Shown: one piece after another, positions 1-8,973 of the stretch | Numbering within the stretch: position 1 is the first letter of the stretch | How the letters are laid out: each line of letters starts with the position of its first letter | NCBI GenBank assembly: GCA_945860265.1 | Contig: CAMAQF010000049.1 | Span: forward strand, 1 to 32,144 | Length of the DNA stretch: 32,144 bases | From: Emticicia agri | Lineage (GTDB): Bacteria > Bacteroidota > Bacteroidia > Cytophagales > Spirosomataceae | Direction: 5' to 3' | The notes under the pieces: model-generated | Told to the model about the DNA's origin: nothing | Database searches by the model: none | The model's input: only the letters and a program-made list of their open reading frames with translations | Made by a program: the position numbers and the translations under genes

Positions 1-61
1 TATTTTATTCATAACGTATTTTTTCTTTTTATTAATTAATATTCGGAACTGTGCAAATTAC

Positions 62-1606
62 TTATGGCTTTGCGAACCAAGTTTCAACGGTGTGATAGTC
101 GGTATTAGTACCACCAATTCTTTTGAGTTCTTCAACATTCCATAGGTATTCAGAATTATAGCGTGGACGAACACGATACACTAATTTTCCGAGATTATCA
201 GGGTATATTGCCGTTGGAAGCTCATAAGTTTTATAAATATCTGGACTGTATTTATAACGGCGTAAATCAACCCATGTTTCTTCAAATCCATAACCCCAAA
301 GAGCCACAAATTTTTGCATCATTATATCGCTCAACGTCAATTCAGCGGCAGTTTTTGGACTGATAGCTGTTATATAATCATCCGCCTGTTTATCAGTAAA
401 AGCTACATATCCTGTAAACGACTTTTTATACATATCAAAGCAAGCTTTGATACCTTTCTGATAAGCACTTAGAGCAGTTGCTTTGTCACCTTTGATGAAA
501 GCGGCTTCTGCCTTAATAAATTGTAGTTCAGAAAAAGTCAGTAAGGGTAACGGAGCATTGTTTTTAAAGAAACTTCGAGCATCGGTATCAACTCCGCCTG
601 CAGGTGCAATCGTAGAGACTGCTCCGAAAAAATTGTAAGTTTTTCGGTTTGCTGGAAGGGTTGTTGCTTCTCCTGCGTTCATTCTTATACCCCTAAGTAC
701 ACCATCAGTTGAGGGTCTAAACAAAAAGTCTATTCGTGGGTCTTTTTTTCCAGTATAAACCGTACCATCCATATATCTAATGATAAAATCCGTTTGGCGA
801 TAGGCGGCCAAATTATTTCTTCTTGGACCAAAAAAATTGGCATCATCAGCGGCGGCAGGGCCATTAGTAAATTTTATCATTGCGTCATCATCAATTGAAG
901 CTAAAGCTGCATCAACTGCTTTAATAACCTCATCAGGCTTATAAGTGCTTTTCAAGGAATAGCGGTGTAAGAGTTTTGCTTTTACTCCGCTCACAAATTT
1001 CTTCCATTTATCAATATTTCCTGCATAAAGAAAAGCATCTGCGGTGCGAAAATCGCTTGAAACTTCTTTTTTTGATGCTTTATCTAAGTAAACATTGGCC
1101 GAGTCGCATAGTATGGAAACCTGCTTGTAAACATCTTCTTGGGTATCGAACTTAAATGTTAATTGACTGGTGTTGAGGGCTTCTTTCAAGATAACATCAC
1201 TGTGATAGTCGGTCAGCAATAACCAACTCCAAGCCATAATGGCGTGCCCAGCACCAATGTATTCATCTTTGCCTTCGGCACGAGCATCTCTCATCATGTT
1301 GACTACATTTTGACCTAAATTCCAGTAGTGAGTACGCCATTTTTCTCCGCCATTATCGGAGTTTGGGTCATAGCCCATACGGTCCCATGAGCCACCAGCG
1401 GTAGTCAAAGTCCAATAGTTTACATATCGGCCAAGCATACGAGAGTCAAACTGAACCCCACGAGCCATATTTGCTTGAATGGCAGGTAAAACCTCCGAAG
1501 GTTTTACGAGAGTTGGGGCATTTGGATTACGAAAGGCTTCATCAATGTAATCATCACATGAGATTAGCCCTAATCCTAAACTTATAATTAAAAATATTTT
1601 TTTCAT
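62..1606 (-). CDS. SusD/RagB-type outer-membrane lipoprotein
   Basis: Surface-exposed substrate-binding lipoprotein that should work as the lid of the SusC channel encoded just upstream. The 514-residue product starts with a short Lys-rich and hydrophobic leader ending in LISC, so Cys17 is the likely lipidated residue. The following DDY is the acidic type of tail associated with surface export in Bacteroidota. The body is helical, with a SusD-like_2 pattern: a TPR-like stretch near FSELQFIKAEAAFIKGD and a late GYGFEETWVDLRR motif. The gene begins 56 nt after the SusC stop on the same strand, so the two are almost certainly cotranscribed. Homology to the family is clear; the substrate cannot be read from sequence, although this SusD branch is often seen without polysaccharide-degrading neighbours, as here. 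Confidence 0.93.
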   Translation of the reverse strand: MKKIFLIISLGLGLISCDDYIDEAFRNPNAPTLVKPSEVLPAIQANMARGVQFDSRMLGRYVNYWTLTTAGGSWDRMGYDPNSDNGGEKWRTHYWNLGQNVVNMMRDARAEGKDEYIGAGHAIMAWSWLLLTDYHSDVILKEALNTSQLTFKFDTQEDVYKQVSILCDSANVYLDKASKKEVSSDFRTADAFLYAGNIDKWKKFVSGVKAKLLHRYSLKSTYKPDEVIKAVDAALASIDDDAMIKFTNGPAAADDANFFGPRRNNLAAYRQTDFIIRYMDGTVYTGKKDPRIDFLFRPSTDGVLRGIRMNAGEATTLPANRKTYNFFGAVSTIAPAGGVDTDARSFFKNNAPLPLLTFSELQFIKAEAAFIKGDKATALSAYQKGIKACFDMYKKSFTGYVAFTDKQADDYITAISPKTAAELTLSDIMMQKFVALWGYGFEETWVDLRRYKYSPDIYKTYELPTAIYPDNLGKLVYRVRPRYNSEYLWNVEELKRIGGTNTDYHTVETWFAKP

Positions 1607-1662
1607 GTTTCTTTCAATAATAAAGACGTTATTGCATTTAATATTCTTTAGATTAGTATAAA

Positions 1663-4600
1663 TTATCTGGCTTTAAAATCTGCTCTAAGACCAAAATTAA
1701 TACCTCTTGGAGTTGATGGAGAAAAATAATCAATACCAAAAGAACCCACACCAGCCGTAGCGGCATTATTACCATTGACAGATGGGTCAGCTCCCGAATA
1801 GTTGGTAAGAATGAAAAGGTCTGTTCCCGAAACAAAAAGGCTTAATGCAGAAATATATTTCATGTTTTTAAGCATTTTTGGTGTAAAACGATAGTTTACA
1901 CGTGTTTCACGCAAACGCAACCAGTTAATGTCTTTTTCCACAAAATTTGAAGCATACATACGTCCATCTTGATAGTATGTACTAAAGTATGGATTAATCT
2001 GAATCGTATTTGGTGTTGGGTTTGCTGTTTCCTCCAAACCATCTCTCAAAACACCTGGCAGAATGATTGATTTTTCACGGTCGAGTGTGCGAGTGCTATA
2101 TCCTCTGAGTGTTAGCCAGTATTCTGTTCCGTTCATAATGTCGCCACCTTTTCTGAGGTCTAACGAGAACGAAAGTGAGACATTTTTGTAAGTAAGGCTA
2201 TTAATGATACCTCCCGTTATTTGTGGGTTACGCTCAGCAATCTTTATATAATTTGGGTTTACTAATGGAACTCCCGTACCAGGGTCTATAAGGATTTGTC
2301 TTTGAGAATTTCTCAGATAATCTTGACCTGTTAATGAAGTGGTTGTACTTCCTGGTACTAAACCATTACGGAAAGCATCAAGCCATGTATCAGAATTATA
2401 ATATTCAGGGATATTTGATGGGAGATTAAGAACTTTATTGCGAGTTCCTGCCATGTTGACTGTAATATCCCATTTGAAATTTTTGTTTTTGATTGGCTGA
2501 CCAGTAACAATCAACTCCATACCTTTATTACGAGTATCGGCCACGTTAAGGGTTGATAGAATGAACCCAGAGCCATAACTCAAACGAACATTTCGCACGA
2601 TTTGTCCGAGGTTGAGTGTATTGTAATATGTATAGTCAAAAGTTAATCTTTTTCCGAAGAAATTTAATTCCGTTCCAACTTCAAAAGTACGTTGTCTTTC
2701 GGGCTTGATAAATGGGTTGTTATTCGTAAATCCATAACCGTATCCTAATCCACTCGTAAGCTGTCTGTTATAAACCGACTGTGAGCCATAAGGTGGAATA
2801 TCTTTAGCTGTTTCTGCGATTGAACCACGTAATTTACCATAACTGAAAATTTTCGTGTTTTTTGTTATTAACTCACTAAAATTAAACGCTAAACTGGCCG
2901 AAGGATAAAAAAATGAGCGAGATTCTTTGGGTAATGTAGAAGTTTGGTCATTTCTACCCGTAACGGTAAGCACCAAGAGGTCATTATAGTTAGCAGTAAA
3001 CTCTCCAAACACACCAAAAGCTCGTCTTCTAATCAACGTATCACGCCCGAGTGTACGACTGTTTAGAATAGTAGCAGGGTCAACTGTTGAAATATCATTA
3101 ATGTAGTCTTCTCCAACTTTCTTTAATTTTTGCCCTCTTTCGGCAAAAAGATCACGGCGATATTCATCAAACGAGCTGCCTAATCTAAGCGTATTAGTTA
3201 ATTTTCCTACCTTTTTTTCGGCTGTTGCAATCATTACACCGCTGTATCCTTTGTATTTTTCGGTATAGTTTTCAACCATACCACCAACAGTATAATAATC
3301 ATTCGATAATGGATGAAAAAAAAGATTACCATTGGTTTGGTATGAATCCAGACCTCCTCTACCCGTTACCGTTAACCAAGGCATTGGACGGTATGTCGCC
3401 GATAGGTTATATACATAACGATTAGTTTTGTCTGAACTTTCATTTTTATTTACTGACCAATAAGGATTATCGGCTTCTGCAAAGTTGGCATCATCAAAAT
3501 ATCTGCGACGAGCTCCATCTTCTTTTATATACTGAGAAGCATCATCAAAAATTGGCCAAGAATACAATCCTTGCAAGAAACCACCTGCACCACGTAACGC
3601 TTTCTGATTTTCGCTGTAAGTATAAGCTAAACTTAAATTTGCGTCAAAGTTTTTTCTCAAAGAATTATAAGAAAGCGTACCACGTGCATTGTAGCGGTCA
3701 AGTCCAGTATTCGGTATTGTTCCATTTTGGTTCGTCGAGCCAAGCGATAAACGATATGCAAGACGATTTTTGCCACCATCAAGTGTAACGTTATGCTTTT
3801 GTACAAAGGCATCGTTGAAGAAATTTTTAACATTATTATAGATTTTGGTTGTATCTGAAATTTTGGGTCCTAAAGCACTTCTTGTGCGTTGGGCTCCATC
3901 TCCTAAAACACCGAGTCCATAAGTTGTCTGAATTTCAGGATAAAGATACATGTGGTCAATTCTAAAGCTATTATCGTAAGAAACTTTCAACTTTCCAGCA
4001 GCACCTTTTTTAGTCGTAATGATGATAGCACCACTTCCTGCATCAATTCCATATAGTGAAGTGGCTTCCGGACCTTTCAAAACCGTAATACTCGCAATAT
4101 CGTTCGGATTAATATCTGCCGCACGATTAGTAAAGTCATTACTGCGATTAGACCCTTGAACAGTCAAGTTGTTTTGGTCGAAGGTAGAGTTACTGATAGG
4201 TAAGCCATCTACAACTATCAATGGAGAGTTATTTCCACTCAATGAGTTAAATCCACGTAATACAATTTGTGAAGATGCCCCTGGAGCCCCACTCGTAGTA
4301 TTGATTGTTGCACCAGCTACTCTACTTTGCAAAGCAGTCAAGAAGTTTTCTCTTTGAGTTTCAGCAATTTCATCACCATTTACTTGTTGGGTCGCATAAC
4401 CCAATGTCTTTTTATCTTTAGAGATGTTGAAAGAAGTAACAATAACTTCGTTTAACTCCGATGCTATTGCTTTGAGTTTTACGTCAATAATTGATGCAGT
4501 ACCAACTTTTACTTGCTGAGACTCCATTCCAACAAAGCTAAATACTAAAGAGGCATTTTGAGGTACATTGATTTTATACTTACCGGTTCCATCAGTGGAT

Positions 4601-4761
4601 GTACCCTTACTTGTACCTTTGACCGAAATGCTTACTCCAGGCATTGCTGAACCATCTTCCGAAGAAGTAACCGTTCCGCTAATTGATTTTTCTTGGGCCA
4701 AGGCTTGCTGATATAGAAAAACAGTAAGAACCACTACCCAATACCGTAGAATTTGATTCAT
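1663..4761 (-). CDS. SusC/RagA-family TonB-linked outer-membrane channel
   Basis: TonB-dependent outer-membrane transporter, partner of the SusD-like lipoprotein. I place the start at the ATG at 4761, giving about 1032 residues, because it yields a normal signal peptide (MNQILRYWVVVLTVFLYQQ, then ALAQ). An in-frame ATG at 4806 would add 15 residues ahead of that leader and is less likely. Next come a carboxypeptidase-regulatory-like beta-sandwich (SGTVTSSEDGSAMPGVSISV), the SusC signature region (KDKKTLGYATQQV), a plug domain (QIVLRGFNSLSGNNSPLIVV, VDGLPISNS) and a long beta-barrel ending in FGLRADFKAR, an aromatic/Arg-type terminus. Size and order match SusC rather than a plain TonB receptor. 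No sigma/anti-sigma pair or degradative enzyme lies next to it in the window, so the substrate is unknown. Confidence 0.95.
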   Translation of the reverse strand: MNQILRYWVVVLTVFLYQQALAQEKSISGTVTSSEDGSAMPGVSISVKGTSKGTSTDGTGKYKINVPQNASLVFSFVGMESQQVKVGTASIIDVKLKAIASELNEVIVTSFNISKDKKTLGYATQQVNGDEIAETQRENFLTALQSRVAGATINTTSGAPGASSQIVLRGFNSLSGNNSPLIVVDGLPISNSTFDQNNLTVQGSNRSNDFTNRAADINPNDIASITVLKGPEATSLYGIDAGSGAIIITTKKGAAGKLKVSYDNSFRIDHMYLYPEIQTTYGLGVLGDGAQRTRSALGPKISDTTKIYNNVKNFFNDAFVQKHNVTLDGGKNRLAYRLSLGSTNQNGTIPNTGLDRYNARGTLSYNSLRKNFDANLSLAYTYSENQKALRGAGGFLQGLYSWPIFDDASQYIKEDGARRRYFDDANFAEADNPYWSVNKNESSDKTNRYVYNLSATYRPMPWLTVTGRGGLDSYQTNGNLFFHPLSNDYYTVGGMVENYTEKYKGYSGVMIATAEKKVGKLTNTLRLGSSFDEYRRDLFAERGQKLKKVGEDYINDISTVDPATILNSRTLGRDTLIRRRAFGVFGEFTANYNDLLVLTVTGRNDQTSTLPKESRSFFYPSASLAFNFSELITKNTKIFSYGKLRGSIAETAKDIPPYGSQSVYNRQLTSGLGYGYGFTNNNPFIKPERQRTFEVGTELNFFGKRLTFDYTYYNTLNLGQIVRNVRLSYGSGFILSTLNVADTRNKGMELIVTGQPIKNKNFKWDITVNMAGTRNKVLNLPSNIPEYYNSDTWLDAFRNGLVPGSTTTSLTGQDYLRNSQRQILIDPGTGVPLVNPNYIKIAERNPQITGGIINSLTYKNVSLSFSLDLRKGGDIMNGTEYWLTLRGYSTRTLDREKSIILPGVLRDGLEETANPTPNTIQINPYFSTYYQDGRMYASNFVEKDINWLRLRETRVNYRFTPKMLKNMKYISALSLFVSGTDLFILTNYSGADPSVNGNNAATAGVGSFGIDYFSPSTPRGINFGLRADFKAR

Positions 4762-4806
4762 AATAGAGAAAAGAAAAAGTGTTTGTTGATTAATAAACTG
4801 CTGCAA

Positions 4807-5105
4807 GTTACTAAAAAGCAGATAATTTGGTATTGTCTTTTAAAGGTTTTGTAAAAGTATTGTTAGTATAATTATGGTAAATTAAGATAATTATTTTAAT
4901 TGTTAACATATATTTTGGGTAAAATAAGATTATTGGCATAATTTTTATCAAAGTATCTATAGAAGTTCAAAATCAATTTCATAACTTTGCACTCCTAAAA
5001 AGTTTAGAGTTAAGTAATAAGATTGTTTTCTGAAACAAAACTTGATTATCAGTTAGTTAATCAACCCAATCCGATAAATTAAAGCGGTAGTCGCACTATC
5101 AAACA
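4807..5105. promoter_or_regulatory. Divergent intergenic region between susC and the TPR gene
   Basis: About 300 gene-free bases between divergent genes. On the plus strand TAACTTTG at 4982-4989 matches the Bacteroidota -7 consensus TAnnTTTG and would give a leader of roughly 110 nt before the TPR gene; I see no good TTTG at the expected -33 position. No convincing -7 element was found for susC on the minus strand. No open frame or RNA gene is visible. Confidence 0.4.
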
Positions 5106-5801
5106 ATGGCAAAAAAAGAAAAATCAGGTCTTGACATCATCGAAAGTCCAGAAGCTTTACAACAAGAATTCAATAAAGCAGAAGGCTTTTTGAAAAACAA
5201 CCAAAAATTATTCACTATCATTGGTGGTGGGATTTTGGCAGTTGTATTGGGAGTAGTTGGATATAACTACTATACAAATTCTCAAGACGAAGAGGCTCAA
5301 GCAGCCATGTTCAATGCAGTTTATGCTTTTGAAGCCGATTCATTGAAGCAAGCCCTAAATGGTACCGGTGGAAACGAAGGTTTATTAGCAATTGCTGATA
5401 ACTACGGTGCCTCGAAAGCTGGAAATTTAGCAAAATTTTATTCAGGCGTAGCTTTTGTAAAGCAAGGCAAATATGATGAAGGTATTGAGCAATTGAAAAG
5501 TTTCAGCTCAAACGACTTACTCGTGCAAGCAAGAGCGTATGTGTTGATTGGTGATGCTTACATGGAAAAGAAAAGCGTAGAAGATGCTATTGTTTACTAC
5601 AAAAAAGCGTCTGATTACCAACCGAACAAAACTTTCACACCAATGTATTTGATGAAACTCGCTGCTGCTTATGAAGCCGTCAAAAATAATAAAGAAGCAG
5701 TAGGTGTTTATAGCGAGATTATCGAAAAATACCCAGAATCAATAGAGATTGGTAACGCCAAGAAATATAAATCCAAACTCGAAGGCACAGTCGGCGAGTA
5801 A
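5106..5801 (+). CDS. Membrane-anchored tetratricopeptide-repeat protein
   Basis: A 231-residue protein with a short charged N-terminus, one hydrophobic segment at about residues 35-55, and a C-terminal helical repeat region of TPR type (for example YVLIGDAYMEKKSVEDAIVY and LAAAYEAVKNNKEAVGVYSE). The design resembles YfgM-like inner-membrane proteins with a periplasmic TPR domain, which in other bacteria associate with chaperones or the secretion translocon. That role is known for the family and is only an inference here. The gene is followed by a strong hairpin and then ribH. Specific function unknown. Confidence 0.85.
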   Translation: MAKKEKSGLDIIESPEALQQEFNKAEGFLKNNQKLFTIIGGGILAVVLGVVGYNYYTNSQDEEAQAAMFNAVYAFEADSLKQALNGTGGNEGLLAIADNYGASKAGNLAKFYSGVAFVKQGKYDEGIEQLKSFSSNDLLVQARAYVLIGDAYMEKKSVEDAIVYYKKASDYQPNKTFTPMYLMKLAAAYEAVKNNKEAVGVYSEIIEKYPESIEIGNAKKYKSKLEGTVGE

Positions 5802-5830
5802 TAACTTGGTTATGCAATAAAAATATAATC

Positions 5831-5866
5831 AAAGGGATAAGCCGAAGTAGGTTTATCCCTTTTTTT
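5831..5866 (+). terminator. Rho-independent terminator hairpin before ribH
   Basis: Stem 5831-5843 (AAAGGGATAAGCC) pairs with 5850-5862 (GGTTTATCCCTTT) around a 6-nt loop, with one G-T pair, and is followed by T residues. It ends 17 nt before the ribH start codon, so it either ends the TPR transcript or attenuates read-through into ribH. Confidence 0.8.
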
Positions 5867-5883
5867 AATTTATCCTGAAAAAT

Positions 5884-6363
5884 ATGTCGTCAGCTAATAA
5901 AAATTTGAGTGAGTTTAATACCGCAGGCTTGCCAGATGTAAGTCAAAAGCGTTTTGCTATTATTGTTGCTGAATGGAATGAGGAGGTAACCGAAGCTCTT
6001 TTTGAAGGTGCTTATAAGACACTTTTAGGAAACGGTGTAAAAGCCGAAAACATAATAAGAGCCAATGTGCCAGGAAGTTATGAGTTAAGTTTTGGTTCGC
6101 AAGTTTTTGCTCATAAAGCTGATATTGATGCCGTCATAGCAATCGGTTGTGTAATCCAAGGCGAAACCAAGCACAATGATTATATCAATCATGCAGTAGC
6201 ACAAGGATTGACCAATGTATCGTTGAAATATAATAAACCTGTTATCTTTGGAGTTCTAACCCCAAATAACCAACAACAGGCTATCGACCGAGCGGGCGGA
6301 ATCCACGGTAATAAAGGCGATGAGGCAGCGATAACTGCCATAAAAATGTTAGGATTAGTCTAA
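5884..6363 (+). CDS. ribH: 6,7-dimethyl-8-ribityllumazine synthase
   Basis: Penultimate enzyme of riboflavin synthesis; it condenses 5-amino-6-ribitylaminouracil with 3,4-dihydroxy-2-butanone 4-phosphate in the cytoplasm. The 159-residue length is normal. Family motifs are present in order: the VAEWNEEVTEALFEGA substrate site near residue 30, NVPGSYELSFGSQ near 61-73, and IGCVIQGETKHNDY near 87-100, in which His97 matches the catalytic histidine. It also has the late FGVLTPNNQQQAIDRAGG and the NKGDEAA motif. The short N-terminal extension before KRFAIIVAEW is common in Bacteroidota. No other rib gene is in the window. A terminator-like hairpin sits just upstream and a toxin-antitoxin locus starts 4 nt after the stop. 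Confidence 0.97.
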   Translation: MSSANKNLSEFNTAGLPDVSQKRFAIIVAEWNEEVTEALFEGAYKTLLGNGVKAENIIRANVPGSYELSFGSQVFAHKADIDAVIAIGCVIQGETKHNDYINHAVAQGLTNVSLKYNKPVIFGVLTPNNQQQAIDRAGGIHGNKGDEAAITAIKMLGLV

Positions 6364-6367
6364 GAAA

Positions 6368-6667
6368 ATGCAAAAATCAAGACCAAACATATCGAAAACT
6401 GCTTTTTGGGATGTCAATTTTGAAGAAATTGATTTTGAGAAGAATTATGTCTTTGTTGTGGATAAAGTTTTTAATTATGGAAAATTCAATGACCAATTAG
6501 AGTTAATTCGTTTTTATGGGGTTGAAAATATTAAAAAAATGATGGTTCAAGTGCCATATTTTAGGAAAGAGGTTTTTGCTTTTATATGTAGCTATTTTCA
6601 ATTAAACCCTGCCGAATTCAAATGCTATTTACGGAGACAGTCGAGTCAAACACACTGGGAGTTTTAA
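6368..6667 (+). CDS. DUF6922-type antitoxin-like protein
   Basis: A 99-residue protein that matches the small DUF6922 family normally found directly upstream of AbiEii nucleotidyltransferases. Recognisable features are the N-terminal AFWDVNFEEIDFEKNYVFVV pattern, a central helix-rich RFYGVENIKKMM segment and the C-terminal FQLNPAEFKCYLRR motif. It begins 4 nt after ribH and its last 46 nt overlap the toxin frame, typical of translational coupling in toxin-antitoxin pairs. The antitoxin role is inferred from position; family recognition is from memory of the pattern, not a search. It probably binds the toxin, its own promoter, or both. Confidence 0.75.
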   Translation: MQKSRPNISKTAFWDVNFEEIDFEKNYVFVVDKVFNYGKFNDQLELIRFYGVENIKKMMVQVPYFRKEVFAFICSYFQLNPAEFKCYLRRQSSQTHWEF

Positions 6668-7251
6668 AAGAGTTGATGAGACTTCCTGTTTTAGAAAACT
6701 TTGCACTCGTTGGTGGAACAAATCTATCTCTAAAACTTGGTCATAGGTTATCGGTAGATTTAGATATTTTTAGCAATGAAGATTTTGAAAGTGATAGTAT
6801 TATTCCTGCAATAAAAACCAAATTTGATAATTTTGAGGTTTTACGTAAAACAAAAAGGTCTTTTGCAGGGATAATCGGAGATTTAAAGATAGATATTGTT
6901 TTACACCAATACCCTTACTTACAAGAAATAGAGGAGATTGATGATGTTCGTTTTGTTTCAATGCCAGATGTAGTTGCGATGAAATTAAATGCAATATCTA
7001 AGCGGGGAGCTAAAAAAGACTTTTATGATTTGGCAAATCTTCTTGATTTATACTCCGTTGAAGAAATGTTATCTTTCTTTAAAATGAAGTACAGTAATGA
7101 CGAGATAGGTTTTGTTGTTCACTCAATGTATTATTTTGAAGATGCTGAAATGCAAGAAAATCCAATTTCCTTAAATGGTGAAACATGGGAAGAGGTCAAG
7201 AATAAAGTAAAAAAATCAGTAGATGATTTTATAAATAGACGTTTATATTAA
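6622..7251 (+). CDS. AbiEii-type nucleotidyltransferase toxin
   Basis: A 209-residue nucleotidyltransferase of the AbiEii/MenT type, the toxin of type IV-like toxin-antitoxin pairs that in studied cases act as abortive phage defence by modifying RNA. The diagnostic core is VGGTNLSLKLGHRLSVDLDIF, split here as VGGTNLSL and GHRLSVDLDIF: the GG of the nucleotide site and the DxD metal ligands. A downstream KLNAISKRGAKKDFYDLANL matches the conserved Lys and KKDFYDL element of the family. The start at 6622 is supported by the family-like MLFTETVESNTLGVLKELM beginning and overlaps the upstream gene by 46 nt. All key residues look intact, so the module is probably functional. Confidence 0.88.
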   Translation: MLFTETVESNTLGVLKELMRLPVLENFALVGGTNLSLKLGHRLSVDLDIFSNEDFESDSIIPAIKTKFDNFEVLRKTKRSFAGIIGDLKIDIVLHQYPYLQEIEEIDDVRFVSMPDVVAMKLNAISKRGAKKDFYDLANLLDLYSVEEMLSFFKMKYSNDEIGFVVHSMYYFEDAEMQENPISLNGETWEEVKNKVKKSVDDFINRRLY

Positions 7252-7345
7252 TGCCTAAAGTTACACTTGATATACAAATTACTGACAATCAACAAGCTAA
7301 ATAACGTACTCATTCAAAACATTCATTCAAAATTAAATTTAAAAA

Positions 7346-8674
7346 ATGCAAGTTTGGAAATTTGGCGGTACTTCAGTAGGTAAGCCCGAGCGTATGCACT
7401 CAATCCGTAATCTTATCACCGAAGATTCTGATCGTAAAATTGTAGTTTTGTCGGCTCTTTCTGGCACAACAAACTCACTTATTTCTATTGGCGAGTCGCT
7501 CAAAGAAAATAATGATGTCGAAGCAATCGAAAAAATTGATACGCTTAACGCTCATTATCAGTCTTTTATCAAAGAATTATATAAAACTGAAGCAGGTTAT
7601 ACAAAAGGTAAGACTATTATCGACAAGGAATTTAATTTCATCCGATCGTTGGTAAATATCAAGCCTTTCACGCTCAAGCAAGAAAAAGAAATCGTTGCCG
7701 AAGGTGAATTACTTTCTACGCAGATGTTTGAAGCCTATTTGCAAGAAGAAGGCATAGTTTCAGCTCTTTTGCCAGCTCTTGATTTCATGCTCATTGATGC
7801 CGATAACGAGCCAGTTTTGAGTTTTACCGAGGAAAAACTCACAGCGATGCTTTCGCAACTATCTGATAAAAAGATATTTATTACGCAAGGTTTTATTTGC
7901 CGTAACCCTCGTGGCGAAGTTGATAACTTGAAGCGTGGTGGCTCTGATTATACAGCATCGCTGATTGGTGGAGCAATTCGTGCCAAAGAAATCCAGATTT
8001 GGACAGACATTGACGGAATGCACAACAACGACCCAAGAATCGTGAAACGTACACTCCCTGTCCGTGAATTGACTTTTGAAGAAGCCGCTGAACTAGCGTA
8101 TTTTGGTGCAAAAATTCTTCATCCAAGTACAATCACTCCAGCCAAAATGCGTGGCGTGCCAGTGCGTCTGAAAAATACAATGGAACCAAACGCCTACGGA
8201 ACGCTCATTGCCGATAAATCAACCGATTCTGAAATTAAGGCAATTGCTGCCAAAGATGGTATCACAGCTATATATATTCACTCAACTCGTATGCTGAATG
8301 CCTACGGATTTATGAGAAAGGTTTTTGAGGTTTTTGAAAACTTCAAAACACCAGTCGATATGATTACTACGTCGGAAGTTTCGATTGCTGTAACGATTGA
8401 TAATGCTGAAAATTTAGATAAAATCACTGCAGTTTTAGGTCAGTTTGCTGAATTGGAAGAACACGACCGAAATCAATCAATCATTTGTATAGTGGGCAAC
8501 TTCATGGCCGATAAAGCAGGTATCGCACTAAAAGTAATGAATGCCATGCGTGATATTCCAATCAGAATGATTGCTTATGGAGCATCAGAGCATAATATCT
8601 CACTATTGGTTGATACAAAACACAAAAACGAAGCCTTAAATGCTTTGAATGAGGGTTTGTTTAAGTTTGATTGA
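7346..8674 (+). CDS. lysC: Aspartate kinase
   Basis: Phosphorylates L-aspartate, the first step towards lysine, threonine, methionine and diaminopimelate. The 442-residue length fits the monofunctional enzyme. Visible motifs are KFGGTSVG at 5-12 (ATP and aspartate site), RGGSDYTAS at 197-205 and WTDIDGM at 219-225. Two C-terminal ACT domains from about residue 300 to the end (including TSEVSIAVTID) are the usual site of amino-acid feedback, probably by lysine or threonine. It is not fused to homoserine dehydrogenase. The gene stands between two toxin-antitoxin loci and is followed by a TGA stop, which shows that TGA is read as stop in this genome. The symbol could equally be one of several paralogue names. 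Confidence 0.95.
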   Translation: MQVWKFGGTSVGKPERMHSIRNLITEDSDRKIVVLSALSGTTNSLISIGESLKENNDVEAIEKIDTLNAHYQSFIKELYKTEAGYTKGKTIIDKEFNFIRSLVNIKPFTLKQEKEIVAEGELLSTQMFEAYLQEEGIVSALLPALDFMLIDADNEPVLSFTEEKLTAMLSQLSDKKIFITQGFICRNPRGEVDNLKRGGSDYTASLIGGAIRAKEIQIWTDIDGMHNNDPRIVKRTLPVRELTFEEAAELAYFGAKILHPSTITPAKMRGVPVRLKNTMEPNAYGTLIADKSTDSEIKAIAAKDGITAIYIHSTRMLNAYGFMRKVFEVFENFKTPVDMITTSEVSIAVTIDNAENLDKITAVLGQFAELEEHDRNQSIICIVGNFMADKAGIALKVMNAMRDIPIRMIAYGASEHNISLLVDTKHKNEALNALNEGLFKFD

Positions 8675-8699
8675 AATTATGTTTGACTTATTTTTTCAC

Positions 8700-8707
8700 T
8701 AACTTTG
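8700..8707 (+). promoter_or_regulatory. -7 element TAACTTTG before the second toxin-antitoxin locus
   Basis: TAACTTTG matches the Bacteroidota -7 consensus TAnnTTTG and lies 24 nt before the antitoxin ATG. The nearest upstream TTTG (8682-8685) is only 14 nt away, closer than the usual spacing of about 20, so the -33 element is doubtful. Confidence 0.45.
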
Positions 8708-8730
8708 TGCATTGAGAAAACTGTAAAAGT

Positions 8731-8973
8731 ATGGAAATTCAAATTAGTATTGAAAACCCTCAAAAGGCACTTGCCTTGTTAGAATTTTTGAAATCATTTG
8801 AAATGATTGATAAATTCAAAATTTTGGAAAATTCTTTTTCAACAAAAGTAAATGCAAAAAATGAACCTTCTTTTTTTGACCAATTCTATGGGAGTGTTCC
8901 CGATTTGGATGTTACTAAATTTGAAACGTATTTAACAGAATCAAGAAACGAATGGGAACGACCTATCTTTTAG
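8731..8973 (+). CDS. Putative antitoxin of a PIN-toxin pair
   Basis: An 80-residue acidic protein whose C-terminus (FETYLTESRNEWERPIF) has the form common to small Bacteroidota antitoxins that precede PIN-domain toxins. The N-terminus MEIQISIENPQKALALLEFL predicts a beta strand and helix but no recognised DNA-binding domain. The last 22 nt overlap the start of the PIN reading frame, typical of coupled antitoxin and toxin translation. This frame is intact although the toxin frame is broken, so the antitoxin may still be made. Function is inferred from gene order and overlap. Confidence 0.7.
   Translation: MEIQISIENPQKALALLEFLKSFEMIDKFKILENSFSTKVNAKNEPSFFDQFYGSVPDLDVTKFETYLTESRNEWERPIF

Noticed and set aside
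1-12. Possible start of another minus-strand gene (MNKI) after susD
   Set aside because: Only four codons lie in the window; position 49 nt after susD is suitable for an operon gene but cannot be supported.
7251-7304. 17-codon frame overlapping the AbiEii stop by one base (MPKVTLDIQITDNQQAK)
   Set aside because: The start-stop overlap is suggestive of a third gene, but it is too short and unrecognised; at most a truncated remnant.
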